From the NCBI RefSeq assembly GCF_039769985.1, contig NZ_JBDNCH010000002.1, positions 682,001 through 746,000 of the forward strand: DNA of 64,000 nucleotides, given 5' to 3'. Numbering within the stretch: the stretch's first letter is position 1; the number at the start of each line of letters is the position of its first letter. Below are positions 27,588-37,317 of this stretch, in pieces. The notes under the pieces were generated by a model. It saw only the letters and a list, made by a program, of their open reading frames with translations. It was not told where the DNA came from and did not search any database. Source of the DNA: Ponticoccus litoralis. GTDB lineage: Bacteria; Pseudomonadota; Alphaproteobacteria; Rhodobacterales; Rhodobacteraceae. Position numbers and translations under genes: made by a program.

Positions 27588-29527
27588 GACGAAGCCCCCG
27601 CGAGACCGCCGAAAGCGCCCGCCGCATCAGCCGCCGCGCGCTGATCCTCGGCGGCAGCCAGATCGCCTTTGCCTCCGTGCTGGGCCTGCGGATGCGCCAC
27701 ATGCAGGTCGACCAGGCCGACGAGTTCCGCCTGCTGGCCGAGGAGAACCGCATCAACATGCGGCTGATCCCGCCCGCGCGGGGCCGGATCTTCGACCGCA
27801 ACGGGCGGGTGATCGCCGAGAACGAACCGACCTACCGCATCACCATCGTGCGCGAGGACGCGGGCGACGTCGACGACGTCATCGACCGGCTGTCCAAGCT
27901 GGTGGCGCTGGACCCCGACGACGTGCAGGGCGCACGCGATGAGATGAAGCGCACGCCGCCCTTCATCCCCGTCACCATCGCCGACCGCGTGTCATGGGCC
28001 GACATCAGCCGCGTCGCGGTGAACGCCCCCGCCCTGCCCGGCGTGGTGACAGAGGTCGGCCTGTCGCGCTACTATCCGCAGCGCGAGCTTTACGCCCATG
28101 TCGCGGGCTACGTCGGTCCGGTCTCCGAACGCGACCTCAAGCGCTACGAGGATCCGCCGCCGGTGCTGCGCATCCCGCGCTTCCAGATCGGCAAGGTCGG
28201 CGTCGAATCCAACCACGAGGAAATCCTGCGCGGCAGCGCCGGTGCCAAGCGGGTCGAGGTCAATGCCGTGGGCCGCGTCATGCGCGAGCTCGACCGCCGC
28301 GAAGGCGAGGCCGGCTCTGACCTGCAACTGACCGTGGACAACCGGCTTCAGGACTACGTTCAGGCGCGGCTGGGCACGGAAAGCGCCTCTGTCGTCGTGA
28401 TGGACGTGGAAAAGGGCGACCTGCTGGCCATCGCCTCGGCGCCCTCCTACGATCCCAACAAGTTCGTGCGGGGCATCTCGACCGGCGACTACGGAGAGCT
28501 GCGCGACAACGACCACCGCCCCTTGGCCTCGAAGACCGTGCAGGACGCCTATCCGCCCGGATCGACCTTCAAGATGGTCGTGGTGCTGGCGGCGCTGGAA
28601 TCCGGCATGGTCTCGCCCGACGACACGGTCTGGTGCCCCGGCCACCTCGAAGTCGGCGGGCGCCGCTTCCACTGCTGGAAGCGCCGCGGCCACGGCTACG
28701 CCGACCTCGAAAAGTCGCTGCGCGAAAGCTGCGACGTCTACTACTACGAGATGGCGATGAAGATCGGCATCGAGCGCATCGCCGAGATGGCGCGGAAGCT
28801 GGGACTGGGGGTGTCGCATGATATCCCGATGTCCGCGGTCACCGCCGGGCTGATGCCCGACAAGGGCTGGAAGCTGCGCGAGCGCAACGCCGAATGGGTC
28901 ATCGGCGATTCCGTGAACGCCTCTATCGGGCAGGGCTTCGTGCTGTCCTCGCCGCTGCAGCTGGCGGTGATGACCGCGCGCATCGCGACCGGGCGCGAGA
29001 TCATGCCGCGCCTGCTGAAAAGCATCGACGGGGTCGAAACCCCGATCGTCGGCGGCGAAAGCCTTGGCCTGAACGAGAACAACCTGCGGCACGTCCGGCG
29101 CGGCATGTATGCCGTGTCCAACGACCGGCGCGGCACCGGCTACCGCTCGCGCGTCATCGCCGACGGCCTGCGCATGGCGGGAAAATCCGGCACCAGCCAG
29201 GTCCGCAATATCACCGCGGCAGAGCGCGCGCGGGGCGTGATCTCCAACGCCGACCTGCCCTCGAACCGGCGCGACCACGCGCTCTGGGTCAACTACGCCC
29301 CCTTCGACGCGCCGAAGGTCGCGGTGGCGGTCGTGGTGGAACACGGCGGCGGCGGGTCGACCGTGGCGGCCCCGATCGCGCGGGACGTCACGCTGCAGGC
29401 CCTCTACGGCGAGGACCCGCCGCTGGACGCCTATCCGACATCCGACCGCTCTCGCATCGAGGCGCAGCAGGACCGTATCTCGCGTGAGCGCGAGGAACGC
29501 GAGGCACAGCGGAGCAGCCGCGCGTGA
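27584..29527 (+). CDS. mrdA: Penicillin-binding protein 2
   Basis: 647 residues. Class B transpeptidase that crosslinks peptidoglycan during elongation, partner of RodA. N-terminal membrane anchor (about 19-37), pedestal domain with ARGRIFDRNGRVIAEN, and transpeptidase motifs PGSTFK with the catalytic Ser at about residue 327, SCD in place of SxN (usual for PBP2), and KSGTSQ. The start overlaps mreD and the end overlaps rodA (GTGA). Coding sequence is unbroken over almost 2 kb. Confidence 0.95.
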   Translation: MRRSPRETAESARRISRRALILGGSQIAFASVLGLRMRHMQVDQADEFRLLAEENRINMRLIPPARGRIFDRNGRVIAENEPTYRITIVREDAGDVDDVIDRLSKLVALDPDDVQGARDEMKRTPPFIPVTIADRVSWADISRVAVNAPALPGVVTEVGLSRYYPQRELYAHVAGYVGPVSERDLKRYEDPPPVLRIPRFQIGKVGVESNHEEILRGSAGAKRVEVNAVGRVMRELDRREGEAGSDLQLTVDNRLQDYVQARLGTESASVVVMDVEKGDLLAIASAPSYDPNKFVRGISTGDYGELRDNDHRPLASKTVQDAYPPGSTFKMVVVLAALESGMVSPDDTVWCPGHLEVGGRRFHCWKRRGHGYADLEKSLRESCDVYYYEMAMKIGIERIAEMARKLGLGVSHDIPMSAVTAGLMPDKGWKLRERNAEWVIGDSVNASIGQGFVLSSPLQLAVMTARIATGREIMPRLLKSIDGVETPIVGGESLGLNENNLRHVRRGMYAVSNDRRGTGYRSRVIADGLRMAGKSGTSQVRNITAAERARGVISNADLPSNRRDHALWVNYAPFDAPKVAVAVVVEHGGGGSTVAAPIARDVTLQALYGEDPPLDAYPTSDRSRIEAQQDRISREREEREAQRSSRA

Positions 29528-30663
29528 CCTACCTTGAATACAACGTCAAGACGGTCCCCTCGGGCTGGCGCAAGGTTCTGTACCTGAACTGGCCGCTGGT
29601 GATCCTGCTGTCGACGGTGGCGGCGGTGGGGTTCCTGATGCTCTATTCCGTCGCGGGCGGGTCCTGGAGCCCCTGGGCCGAACCGCAGATGAAACGCTAT
29701 GCGCTGGGGCTGACCGCGATGTTCGTGGTCGCCATGGTGCCGATCTGGTTCTGGCGCGGCATGTCGCTGATCGTCTATGCCGTCGCGCTGGGTCTGCTGG
29801 TCATGGTCGAGTTCTTCGGCGCCGTGGGCATGGGCGCGCAGCGCTGGATCGACCTCGGCTTCATGCGGCTTCAGCCCTCGGAGCTGATGAAGCTGGCCAT
29901 GGTGGTGCTGCTCGCGGCCTATTACGACTGGCTGCCGATAAACCGGACCTCGCGGCCCTTCTGGGTGCTGCTGCCGATCCTGATCATCATCACGCCCACC
30001 ATGTTGGTGCTGACCCAGCCCGACCTCGGCACCGCGATCCTCCTGCTGACGGCGGGCGCCCTGATGATGTTCCTTGCCGGCGTGCACTGGCTGTACTTCG
30101 CCACGGTGGGCGCGGCGGCGGCGGGCGGCATCTGGGCGGTGTTCCAGAGCCGCGGCACCGACTGGCAGATGCTGAAGGACTACCAGTTCCGGCGCATCGA
30201 CACCTTCCTCGACCCGTCCACCGATCCGCTGGGCGCGGGCTACCACATCACGCAGGCCAAGATCGCCATGGGGTCCGGCGGCTGGACCGGTCGGGGCTTC
30301 ATGCAGGGCACCCAGTCGCGGCTGAACTTCCTGCCGGAAAAGCACACCGACTTCATCTTCAACACGCTGGCGGAAGAGTTCGGCTTTGTCGGCGGCGTGT
30401 CGCTTCTGCTGCTCTACGTGCTGATCCTGATCTTCTGCGTGATCGCCGCCATGCAGAACCGCGACCGCTTTTCCTCGCTGGTGATCCTTGGCGTCGGGCT
30501 GACCTTCTTCCTGTTCTTCGCGGTTAACATGTCGATGGTCATGGGGCTGGCGCCCGTCGTGGGGGTGCCGCTGCCGCTGGTCAGCTACGGCGGGTCGGCG
30601 ATGCTGGTGCTGATGATCGGCTTTGGCCTCGTGCAAAGCGCGCATATCCACCGCCCGCGTTGA
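29524..30663 (+). CDS. rodA: Rod-shape SEDS glycosyltransferase RodA
   Basis: 379 residues and about ten membrane segments. SEDS-family peptidoglycan polymerase acting with PBP2. Conserved features are GAVGMGAQRWIDLGFMRLQPSELMKLAMV, TLVLTQPDLGTA, KIAMGSGGWTGRGFMQGTQSRLNFLPEKHTDFIFNTLAEEFGF, and PLPLVSYGGSAML near the end. The GTG start overlaps the mrdA stop, indicating translational coupling. Last gene of the rod-shape operon. Confidence 0.95.
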   Translation: MTYLEYNVKTVPSGWRKVLYLNWPLVILLSTVAAVGFLMLYSVAGGSWSPWAEPQMKRYALGLTAMFVVAMVPIWFWRGMSLIVYAVALGLLVMVEFFGAVGMGAQRWIDLGFMRLQPSELMKLAMVVLLAAYYDWLPINRTSRPFWVLLPILIIITPTMLVLTQPDLGTAILLLTAGALMMFLAGVHWLYFATVGAAAAGGIWAVFQSRGTDWQMLKDYQFRRIDTFLDPSTDPLGAGYHITQAKIAMGSGGWTGRGFMQGTQSRLNFLPEKHTDFIFNTLAEEFGFVGGVSLLLLYVLILIFCVIAAMQNRDRFSSLVILGVGLTFFLFFAVNMSMVMGLAPVVGVPLPLVSYGGSAMLVLMIGFGLVQSAHIHRPR

Positions 30664-30724
30664 AGCGCGGGCGGGTTGGGGCTAGACCAACGCCCGACGA
30701 GTGCAGACGACCGGGACAGACGCC

Positions 30725-31661
30725 ATGCCGACGAACATCCTCTTTGCCGCCACGACAGACCGCTGGGCGGACTACGAGACACCGCTGACCGCCGCGCTGG
30801 ATGCCACCGGCCTGGACTACCGGCTGGCGACCGACATGCCGGCCGAGACGGTGGATTACATCGTCTACGCGCCCAATTCCGCCGTGCAGGACTTTACCCC
30901 CTACACCCGGCTGAAGGCGGTGCTGAACCTCTGGGCCGGGGTCGAGAACGTCACCGGAAACGAGACGCTGACCGTGCCGCTGGCGCGCATGGTCGACGAC
31001 GAGGGTCTGGGCCGAGGGCATGGTGGAATGGGTGACGGGGCATGTGCTGCGCCATCACCTGGGGATGGACGCGCATATCGTGAACCCCGGGCGGACATGG
31101 GACGACACCGCCCCGCCGCTGTCGAAGGACCGGCCCGTGACGATCCTCGGGCTGGGCACGCTGGGGCAGGCCTGCGCCACGGCGCTGAGGGGTCTGGGGT
31201 TCCCGGTCACCGGCTGGAGCCGCTCTGCCAAGCGGGTGCCCGGGGTGCGCTGCCTGAACGGCGCAGAGGGGCTGGGCGCGGCGCTGGACGGTGCCCGGAT
31301 CGTGGTGCTGCTGCTGCCCGACACCGCCGCGACAGAGAACACGCTGGATGCCGGTGCGCTGGCGCGGCTGGCGCCGGGGGCCGTGGTGCTGAACCCGGGC
31401 CGCGGGCCGCTGATCGACGACGCGGCCCTGCTGGCGGCCCTGGATTCCGGTCAGGTCGGCCATGCCACGCTGGACGTCTTCCGGGTGGAGCCCCTGCCCG
31501 AGGATCACCCCTACTGGGCGCATCCGAAGGTCACCGTGACGCCGCATATCGCCTCGGCCACCCGGCCCGAGAGCGCGGCGCGGGTCATCGCCGAAAACAT
31601 CCGGCGCGGCGAGGCCGGGGAGCCGCTGTTGCATCTGGTCGACCGCGCCGCCGGATACTGA
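30725..31661 (+). CDS. Glyoxylate/hydroxypyruvate reductase-like D-2-hydroxyacid dehydrogenase (frame break)
   Basis: 311 residues after correction. GhrA-type NAD(P)H-dependent reductase of glyoxylate or hydroxypyruvate. Rossmann motif VTILGLGTLGQACATAL; catalytic residues in NPGRGPLIDDAALLAALDSGQVGHATLDVFRVEPLPEDHPYW and the His in VTPHIASAT. The N-terminal domain is LNLWAGVENVTGNETL. The frame breaks at about 31010-31016: one extra base in CTGGGCCGAGGGC, correction giving EGLGEGMVEWVTGH. Start 30725 is chosen; an upstream ATG at 30701 is possible. A glyoxylate reductase would sit well with the EMC pathway downstream, but that link is inference. Confidence 0.86.
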
Positions 31662-31762
31662 GGGCGAAAGCGTCGTTGCCCGGGCGCCCCCAATGTGGGG
31701 CGCGGCGGCCTGCCCGGACAGCGCCTGGTTTGTCGGCAGGCGGCGCAATCGGAAGCGGCGGA

Positions 31763-31823
31763 GGGGGCTCTGCCCCCGCGCTGCGCGCCCCCCCGAGGGT
31801 ATTTGGAAGACCAGAGAAGAGCG
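31763..31823 (+). repeat. Dispersed intergenic repeat, copy 3
   Basis: GGGGGC-TCT-GCCCCC, CGCGCTGCGCG, CCCCCCCGAGGGTATTTGG and a purine-rich tail ending AGAGAAGAG. Between the convergent hydroxyacid dehydrogenase gene and an exported-protein gene. Confidence 0.75.
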
Positions 31824-31881
31824 GGGCAGTGGCCGGGCGCCGTGCCCGGCGTGACAACGGGCTCAACCGGGACCGGGACGC

Positions 31882-32148
31882 TCAGTCCGTCGCGCCGCCC
31901 TCCGCCACGCGGCCCGGGCGGCACCAGTAGCGGCGGTCGTTTTCCGGCTGCGCCTCGAGCAGGCCCGCCACGGTCAGGCAGGTTTCCGAGTTCACCCCGG
32001 CGCCCTGACGGGTGTCGAAGGTCGCCACATGTTCCGCCGCCAGCCGGTCGACGGGGTCGGAGCGATAGAGCGTGTAGACCCCGACCTCTTGCGCCATGAC
32101 GGGCGCGGCTAGGCCGGTCAGGGCCGCAAGGATCGCCACCGCCCTCAT
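31882..32148 (-). CDS. Small exported protein, 88 aa
   Basis: 88 residues with a clear signal peptide (MRAVAILAALTGLAAPVMA, cleavage after AMA-like VMA, before QEVG). The mature part has two cysteines (SETCLTV and RYWCRPGR), which could form a disulfide in the periplasm. It overlaps the MaoC stop by 4 nt (ATGA), so it is the third gene of the ligase-MaoC unit. No family recognised and the role is unknown; the operon position may be incidental. Confidence 0.7.
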   Translation of the reverse strand: MRAVAILAALTGLAAPVMAQEVGVYTLYRSDPVDRLAAEHVATFDTRQGAGVNSETCLTVAGLLEAQPENDRRYWCRPGRVAEGGATD

Positions 32149-32582
32149 GACAGGAAGACCCGGGTGATCCAGCTGGCCACCAGCGCCGGCTTCTCCTGCG
32201 CCTCGACCTCGACCTCTACGTCCCAATGCACGCCCAGCCATCCCTCTCCCTCGTCCACATGGGCCACCGAGAAGCGCCCGCGCACCCGGCTGCCGACCCG
32301 CACCGGAGACACGAAGCGCACCCTGTCGAAGCCGTAGTTCACCGAGGCCTCCATCCCCGAGATCGCCGCCGTCACCTGGTAGGACATGGCCGAGAGCATC
32401 GAGAGCGTCAGGAAGCCATGCGCGATGGTCCCGCCGAAGCGGGTCTGCGCGGCGCGGTCCTCGTCGAGGTGGATGAACTGGCGGTCCTCGGTCGCCTCGG
32501 CGAAGGCGCGGACGCGGGCGGCGTCCAGCGCGAACCAGTCGGTGGTGTGCGGGGCCATGCCCCGGATGTCGTCAGCCAGCAT
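32145..32582 (-). CDS. MaoC-family acyl-CoA hydratase/dehydratase
   Basis: 145 residues, a single hot-dog domain. The R-specific hydratase motif is visible: ATEDRQFIHLDEDRAAQTRFGGTIAHGFLTLSMLS, with Asp and His of the hydratase 2 signature. The rest, including VNYGFDRVRFVSPVRVGSRVRGRFSV, is typical. It adds water to trans-2-enoyl-CoA. It overlaps the upstream acyl-CoA ligase by about 11 nt and the small exported gene downstream by 4 nt, which implies one operon. A ligase plus a hydratase suggests activation and partial beta-oxidation of an acid; the substrate is unknown. Confidence 0.88.
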   Translation of the reverse strand: MLADDIRGMAPHTTDWFALDAARVRAFAEATEDRQFIHLDEDRAAQTRFGGTIAHGFLTLSMLSAMSYQVTAAISGMEASVNYGFDRVRFVSPVRVGSRVRGRFSVAHVDEGEGWLGVHWDVEVEVEAQEKPALVASWITRVFLS

Positions 32583-34194
32583 CGGGCAGCGTGTATCCTT
32601 CGAACTGTCGTCTCAGGGTCAGTTTCGAGACCTTGCCGGTGGCGGTCAATGGCAGGGCCTCGACGAATTCCATCGCGTCGGGCAATTGCCACTTCGCCAT
32701 GTGTTCCAGCATCATATCGTGCATCTCGTCCAGCGTCGGGCGGGCGTCGCCCTCGGGCACCACCACCAGCAGCGGGCGTTCCTCCCACTTTGGATGGGGA
32801 ATCGCGATGACCGCGCAATTGGCGACGGCGGGATGGCCCATGGCGATGTTCTCGAGGTCGATCGAGCTGATCCACTCGCCGCCGGACTTGATCAGATCCT
32901 TGCTGCGGTCCTGCACCGACAGGAAGCCCTCGGGGTCGATGGTCGCCACGTCGCCGGTGCCGAACCAGCCCTCGGCGTCGAAGGCGCTGCTGTCGTCATT
33001 GGCGAAATATCCCGAGATCACCGCATTGCCGCGCACGTACAACTCGCCCGCGGCCCTGCCGTCATGGGGCAGCGGCGCGCCGTCCTCGCCGACGATCTTC
33101 AGGTCGACCCCGAAGACGCGCCGCCCCTGTTTGGCCTTCAGGCCCAGGGCCGTATCGGCATCGACCCGCATCCCCTTCGACAGCTGCGCATGGGTGCCCA
33201 CCGGGCTCATCTCTGTCATGCCCCGGGCGTGGCAGACATCGACCCCCTGCCCTTCGAAGAAGGCGATCATCGAGCGCGGCGCCGCCGATCCGCCGATCAC
33301 CAGCTGGTCGAGCGTGGCGGGGGTGCGGTCGCGGGTCTCGATCTCGGCCCGGAGGCCCAGCCAGACCGTCGGCACGCCCCAGGAGGCGGTCACGACCTCG
33401 GTCTCCATCAGGTCGTGCAGCGCGGCGCCGTCCAGCTTCGGCCCCGGCATGACCAGCGAGGCGCCCACCAGCGGCGCGGCATAGGGCAGGCCCCAGGCAT
33501 TGACGTGGAACATCGGCACCACCGGCAGGATGCGTGCGCCCTCGTGCAGCGACCGGGCGATGGTGATCGAGAGGAACAGCGCGTGCAGCACCGTCGAGCG
33601 ATGCGAGTAGAGCGCGCCTTTCGGGTGGCCCGTGGTGCCCGAGGTGTAGCACAGGCTCGCGGCGGCGGTTTCGTCCATCCCGGGCCAGTCGAAGGTTTCC
33701 GGCTGGCCCGCCAGCAGGTCTTCGTAGCACAGCAGGTCCAGCGCCGAGTCGGGCATATGGGCGCGGTCGGTCATGACCACCAGCCGCAGCCCCTCGGGCA
33801 GTTGGGCGCCCAGGGCCTCGACCAGCGGCACGAAGGTCAGGTCGAGGAAAAGCAGCCGGTCCTCGGCATGGGTCAGGATATACAGCATCTGTTCCGCCGA
33901 GAGGCGCGGGTTGATGGTGTGGCAGACCGCCCCCATCCCCGAGATGCCGTAGTAGAGTTCGACATGCCGATAGCCGTTCCATGCCAGCGTCGCGACGCGG
34001 TCCCCGGCGCCGATCCCCAGACCCGCCAGCCCATGCGCCAGTTGCGCGGCGCGGGCGTAGGCCTGCGCATAACTCTCGCGGTGGATGTCGCCTTCGCAGC
34101 GCACCGACACGATCCCGGCACCCTCGTGGGTCTCTGCCGCGTAGCGGAGGATCTCAATGATCCTCAGCGGCATGTGCATCATCTGTCCCTGCAT
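32572..34194 (-). CDS. Fatty-acyl-CoA synthetase (AMP-forming)
   Basis: 540 residues, ANL superfamily. The P-loop motif is SLCYTSGTTGHPKGALYSHRS; PMFHVNAWGLPYA, RGMTEMSPVG, WFGTGDVATIDPEGFLSVQDRSKDLIKSGGEWISSIDLEN and the catalytic Lys in LPLTATGKVSKLTLR are all present. This is the medium/long-chain acyl-CoA ligase subgroup (AlkK/FadD-like). The start at 34194 follows GGGAGGG. First gene of ligase-MaoC-exported protein. The chain length of the substrate cannot be read from the sequence. Confidence 0.9.
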   Translation of the reverse strand: MQGQMMHMPLRIIEILRYAAETHEGAGIVSVRCEGDIHRESYAQAYARAAQLAHGLAGLGIGAGDRVATLAWNGYRHVELYYGISGMGAVCHTINPRLSAEQMLYILTHAEDRLLFLDLTFVPLVEALGAQLPEGLRLVVMTDRAHMPDSALDLLCYEDLLAGQPETFDWPGMDETAAASLCYTSGTTGHPKGALYSHRSTVLHALFLSITIARSLHEGARILPVVPMFHVNAWGLPYAAPLVGASLVMPGPKLDGAALHDLMETEVVTASWGVPTVWLGLRAEIETRDRTPATLDQLVIGGSAAPRSMIAFFEGQGVDVCHARGMTEMSPVGTHAQLSKGMRVDADTALGLKAKQGRRVFGVDLKIVGEDGAPLPHDGRAAGELYVRGNAVISGYFANDDSSAFDAEGWFGTGDVATIDPEGFLSVQDRSKDLIKSGGEWISSIDLENIAMGHPAVANCAVIAIPHPKWEERPLLVVVPEGDARPTLDEMHDMMLEHMAKWQLPDAMEFVEALPLTATGKVSKLTLRRQFEGYTLPDAG

Positions 34195-34629
34195 CCGGCC
34201 CTCCCTTGCCCTCTGCCTTGTCCCCCCAGACTGACCGAGGCGCCCCGCAGGGCGCAACCGCAATCGAAGAAACCTGCCATGTCCCGCGCATCCACCCGCG
34301 CCGGTGCCCGAGGGGCGGCGGGGCCGAAACGGTCGGGCGGCCCGCATCCACCGAGGGCGCGGCGCGCGGTCCGCGTCTGTCGCTGGCCCGCTACATAGGT
34401 GGTCGGATGGCGGCGCCAGTCGGTTCCGGAGCTGGTCAGGGTGTCGGGCGCATGGTGGAAAGCGGCGCCGAGGGCGGGCACCGGGCGCCCTTTGGGCCGA
34501 TAAGACCCGAGATGCCGGGCCGAAGGGGCGCAATTCCGGCAAACAGCCCTTCCCGGCTGCCCATGCACAGGACGCAAATGCAGCCGGACCTGTCCCGCCC
34601 GTCAGCCTGCCAACCGCCCCAGAACGCTC
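34195..34629. other. 435-bp intergenic region
   Basis: Upstream of the acyl-CoA ligase and downstream of the helicase-like gene, both on the minus strand. No coding sequence or clear structure recognised apart from the ligase promoter region near 34200. Confidence 0.45.
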
Positions 34630-36166
34630 TCAGAGGTCGAGGCCGGGCTCGCTTTCGAGGGCCAGAGGCGCGGGCGCCCCGCGAAGATCGTCCACGGTCA
34701 GCGCCCCCGAGGGTTTCGCCAGCCGGTTGCGCACCACCCAGTACAGCCGTTCCGAGGCGCGGGTGATCGCGACATAGGCAAGGCGCTTCCACAGGGGCTG
34801 GCCCGCTTCGGTCCGGCCCATGCGGGCGGCGGCGTAGAGATCGGGCGCAAAGACCTGCACGTTCTCCCATTGCGACCCCTGCGCCTTGTGGATCGTCACC
34901 GCGGCACCGTGCAGGAAGGTCGCCCCCATGCGGGCGGCGTAGGGGATGAAGGGTTCTTCCTCGTCGGGCTTCTCGATCTTCACGATCGAGGCGGCAGAGA
35001 CCTGCGGCTCTATGGCGCCGACGACGTGCAGCTTGGAAAACCCCGGCTTGCGCCCGGGGCCGAGGTAGATCACCTGCGCGCCCTTGATCAACCCGCGCGC
35101 CTCCGAGGTCCAGCCGCTTCTTGCGGTGCTTCAGCGGCAGTTCCAGCCCGTCGCAGATCAGCGGCTCGCCGGGCAGCAGCGCGGTTTCGGGCGCGCCATG
35201 CACGGCGCGGAAGGCATTGATCAGCCGGATGCGCGTGGCATTGCGCCAGACCAGCACCGGAGAGCGGGCCATCAGGTCGACCTCGACCCGCTGCGCATAG
35301 ACCACGCGGTCGTCGCGCCGGGCCGCCTGCTCGACCAGCCGCTCGAAGTCCTCGAAGCCCACGTCCGGGTCGGACAGGGCATGCGCGAGGTCCAGAATGG
35401 GGTTGTCCGCTTCCTGCCGGTGGATGCGGCTGAGTTCCAGCTTCTGGCCCTCGGCCAGCCCGTCGAAGACCATCTTGCCGGACTGGTTCACCGGTGCCAG
35501 CTGGGCCGGGTCGCCGAACAGCATCAGGTTCGGGAAGATCTCGCGCAGGTCCTCGAACTGGCGGTCGTCCAGCATCGAGGCCTCGTCGACCAGTCCTATG
35601 TCCAGCGGCTCTTCGCGGCGCTTCCATCCGGTGATGAAATCCGAGCCGCGCAGGCCCGCGGCGGCCAGCGCGGCAGGCACCGAACCATGCTGCTGATAGC
35701 TGGTCTGGGCGCGGGTCAGCGCCTCTTCGGACAGCTCCTCGATCTCGGGGCGGTCGCCGTTGCCCATCAGCCATTCGGCGATGCGCTCGTATTGGGGATC
35801 GTAGACCGGCGTGTAGATGATGCGGTGGATCGTGGTGGCGGGCACGCCACGCATGCGCAGCACGCTGGCCGCCTTGTTGGTCGGCGCAAGGATGGCCAGC
35901 GTGCGGCGGTCCTTGCGCGGGCGGCCCTCGTAATCGCCGGACACGGTTTCCACGCCCGCCGCTTCCAGCGCCTTCACCAGTTCCGCCAGAAGCAGGGTCT
36001 TGCCGCTGCCGGCCTTGCCCATCACCGCAAGGACCTTTGTCTTGCCCTCCTTGGCGGGCAGGCAGAAGCCATCGTGCAGGTCGACGCCCGCCTCGCTCAG
36101 AAGATCGGCGACACGGTCATAGGCAAGCGCCTGATCGTCGGAGAATTTGAGGGCCGGCACGGTCAT
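34630..36166 (-). CDS. RecD/UvrD-like DNA helicase, ATP-dependent (frame break)
   Basis: 511 residues after correction. Superfamily 1 helicase of the short RecD-like type. Walker A GKAGSGKTLLLAEL at about 50-63, APTNKAASVLR (motif Ia), Walker B-like LVDEASMLDD, FGDPAQLAPV (motif III), and the UvrD_C_2 region with TIHKAQGSQW and YVAITRASERLYW (motifs V/VI). The frame breaks at about 35100-35107: one extra base in the plus-strand string CTCCGAGGTCC; correction gives RLDLEARGLIKGAQVIYLGPG. Stand-alone RecD-like helicases of this kind are annotated as viral-recombinase-like or exodeoxyribonuclease V alpha homologues; the cellular role is not established. Confidence 0.87.
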
Positions 36167-36447
36167 GCGCGCACCCTATCGCGGCCCCCGCGCGGGGACC
36201 AGCAGCCTTGCGCAGGGACGCGTCGTTTTTGCATCGGCTAGGGCCCGCGCCTTGCCCTGCGCCCCGTCGCCGGATGGCATCGCGCACCCGTGCCCTGTGC
36301 CCCCGGTGCCGCCCCCTGCCCCGACTCCTGCCGCACCCGTCCCGAAGCGCAAAACCGGGGCGAGGCGGGGTGGACAGCCCGGCCCCGAGCGGCTTCAGTG
36401 CCCCGAAAGGCGCGTCCAAAGGCCCGCCACACCGAGAGGAGACCGCC

Positions 36448-37290
36448 ATGCCCCCGCCCCCCGACGCCGAAGCCCGCCGCGCCGTCCGCCCGGTGATCTG
36501 CTACCCGACCGACACGCTGCCCGCACCGGACATGGCGCTTTACGGCGCGGCGCTGGAGACCGCCGAAGTTACCGCGACGCATATCGCCGCCCCGCGCGAG
36601 GCCTGCTGCTTCGAGGTGCCCGCCGGGCAGTTCTTTCGCATCACCTGCACCGGGGGACCGCAGGTCGGGGACCTGAACCTGTGGAACGCCGCCGATCTGT
36701 CCGAACGCTTCTACTCCGGCAAGACGCGCGCCCTGCACGGCAGTCATGTCAGCACCGGCGACCGGCTGTGGAGCAGCTTTCCCGCCCTGCGTCCGCTGGC
36801 GACGGTGGTGCGCGACGACCTCGACTGGTACGGCATCGATGCCTTCGGCGGCTCTGTCCATGACGTGATCGGCACGCGCTGCGATCCCTACACGGGCCGC
36901 CTGCTGTCGGGCAGCGATTACCACCACTGCTGCCACTCGAACCTGACCCGCGCGCTGGCCGACCACCTTGGCCTGCCGCTGGCCGAGGCCGAGCCGCATG
37001 TGCACGACGTCCTGAATGTCTTCATGTGCACGGGCTTCACCCGCGATACCGGCCAGTATTTCATGAAATCCAGCCCGGTGCGCCCCGGTGATGCGCTGAC
37101 GTTCCTTGCAGAGATCGACCTGCTGGGCGCGCTCAGCGCCTGTCCGGGCGGGGATTGCGGCGCCGAGCATACCTCGGACAGCGCGCCCTGCTTTCCGCTG
37201 AAGGTGGAGATCCTGCGCCCCGCCCCCGATGCGCTGCAGGGCTGGGTGTCGCCGTCGCGGAATGCCTACGACCGCAGTCACGGGCGGTAA
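36448..37290 (+). CDS. DUF1989 / urea carboxylase-associated family protein
   Basis: 280 residues. The family (also called urea amidolyase-associated protein) binds a metal with Cys and His residues, and some members act with urea carboxylase in guanidine/urea nitrogen use. Visible features are FEVPAGQFFRITCTGGPQVGDLNLWNAAD, SSFPALRPLATVV, HHCCHSNLTRAL and NVFMCTGFTRDTGQYFMKSSP. No urea carboxylase gene is nearby, so this is a lone member and its role is unclear. A GAGAGGAG ribosome site supports the ATG at 36448 over the longer open frame. Confidence 0.82.
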   Translation: MPPPPDAEARRAVRPVICYPTDTLPAPDMALYGAALETAEVTATHIAAPREACCFEVPAGQFFRITCTGGPQVGDLNLWNAADLSERFYSGKTRALHGSHVSTGDRLWSSFPALRPLATVVRDDLDWYGIDAFGGSVHDVIGTRCDPYTGRLLSGSDYHHCCHSNLTRALADHLGLPLAEAEPHVHDVLNVFMCTGFTRDTGQYFMKSSPVRPGDALTFLAEIDLLGALSACPGGDCGAEHTSDSAPCFPLKVEILRPAPDALQGWVSPSRNAYDRSHGR

Positions 37291-37310
37291 GGGTGGGTTT
37301 GCACCCACCC
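37291..37310. terminator. Hairpin between convergent DUF1989 gene and deoD
   Basis: GGGTGGGT-TTGC-ACCCACCC, a perfect 8-bp stem directly after the DUF1989 stop and just before the deoD stop. Likely a shared 3' end for both genes. Confidence 0.6.
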
Positions 37311-37317
37311 CGTGCCG

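Noticed and set aside
32386..34398. A 670-codon plus-strand open frame opposite the acyl-CoA ligase
   Set aside because: Antisense shadow of a clear ANL-family gene.
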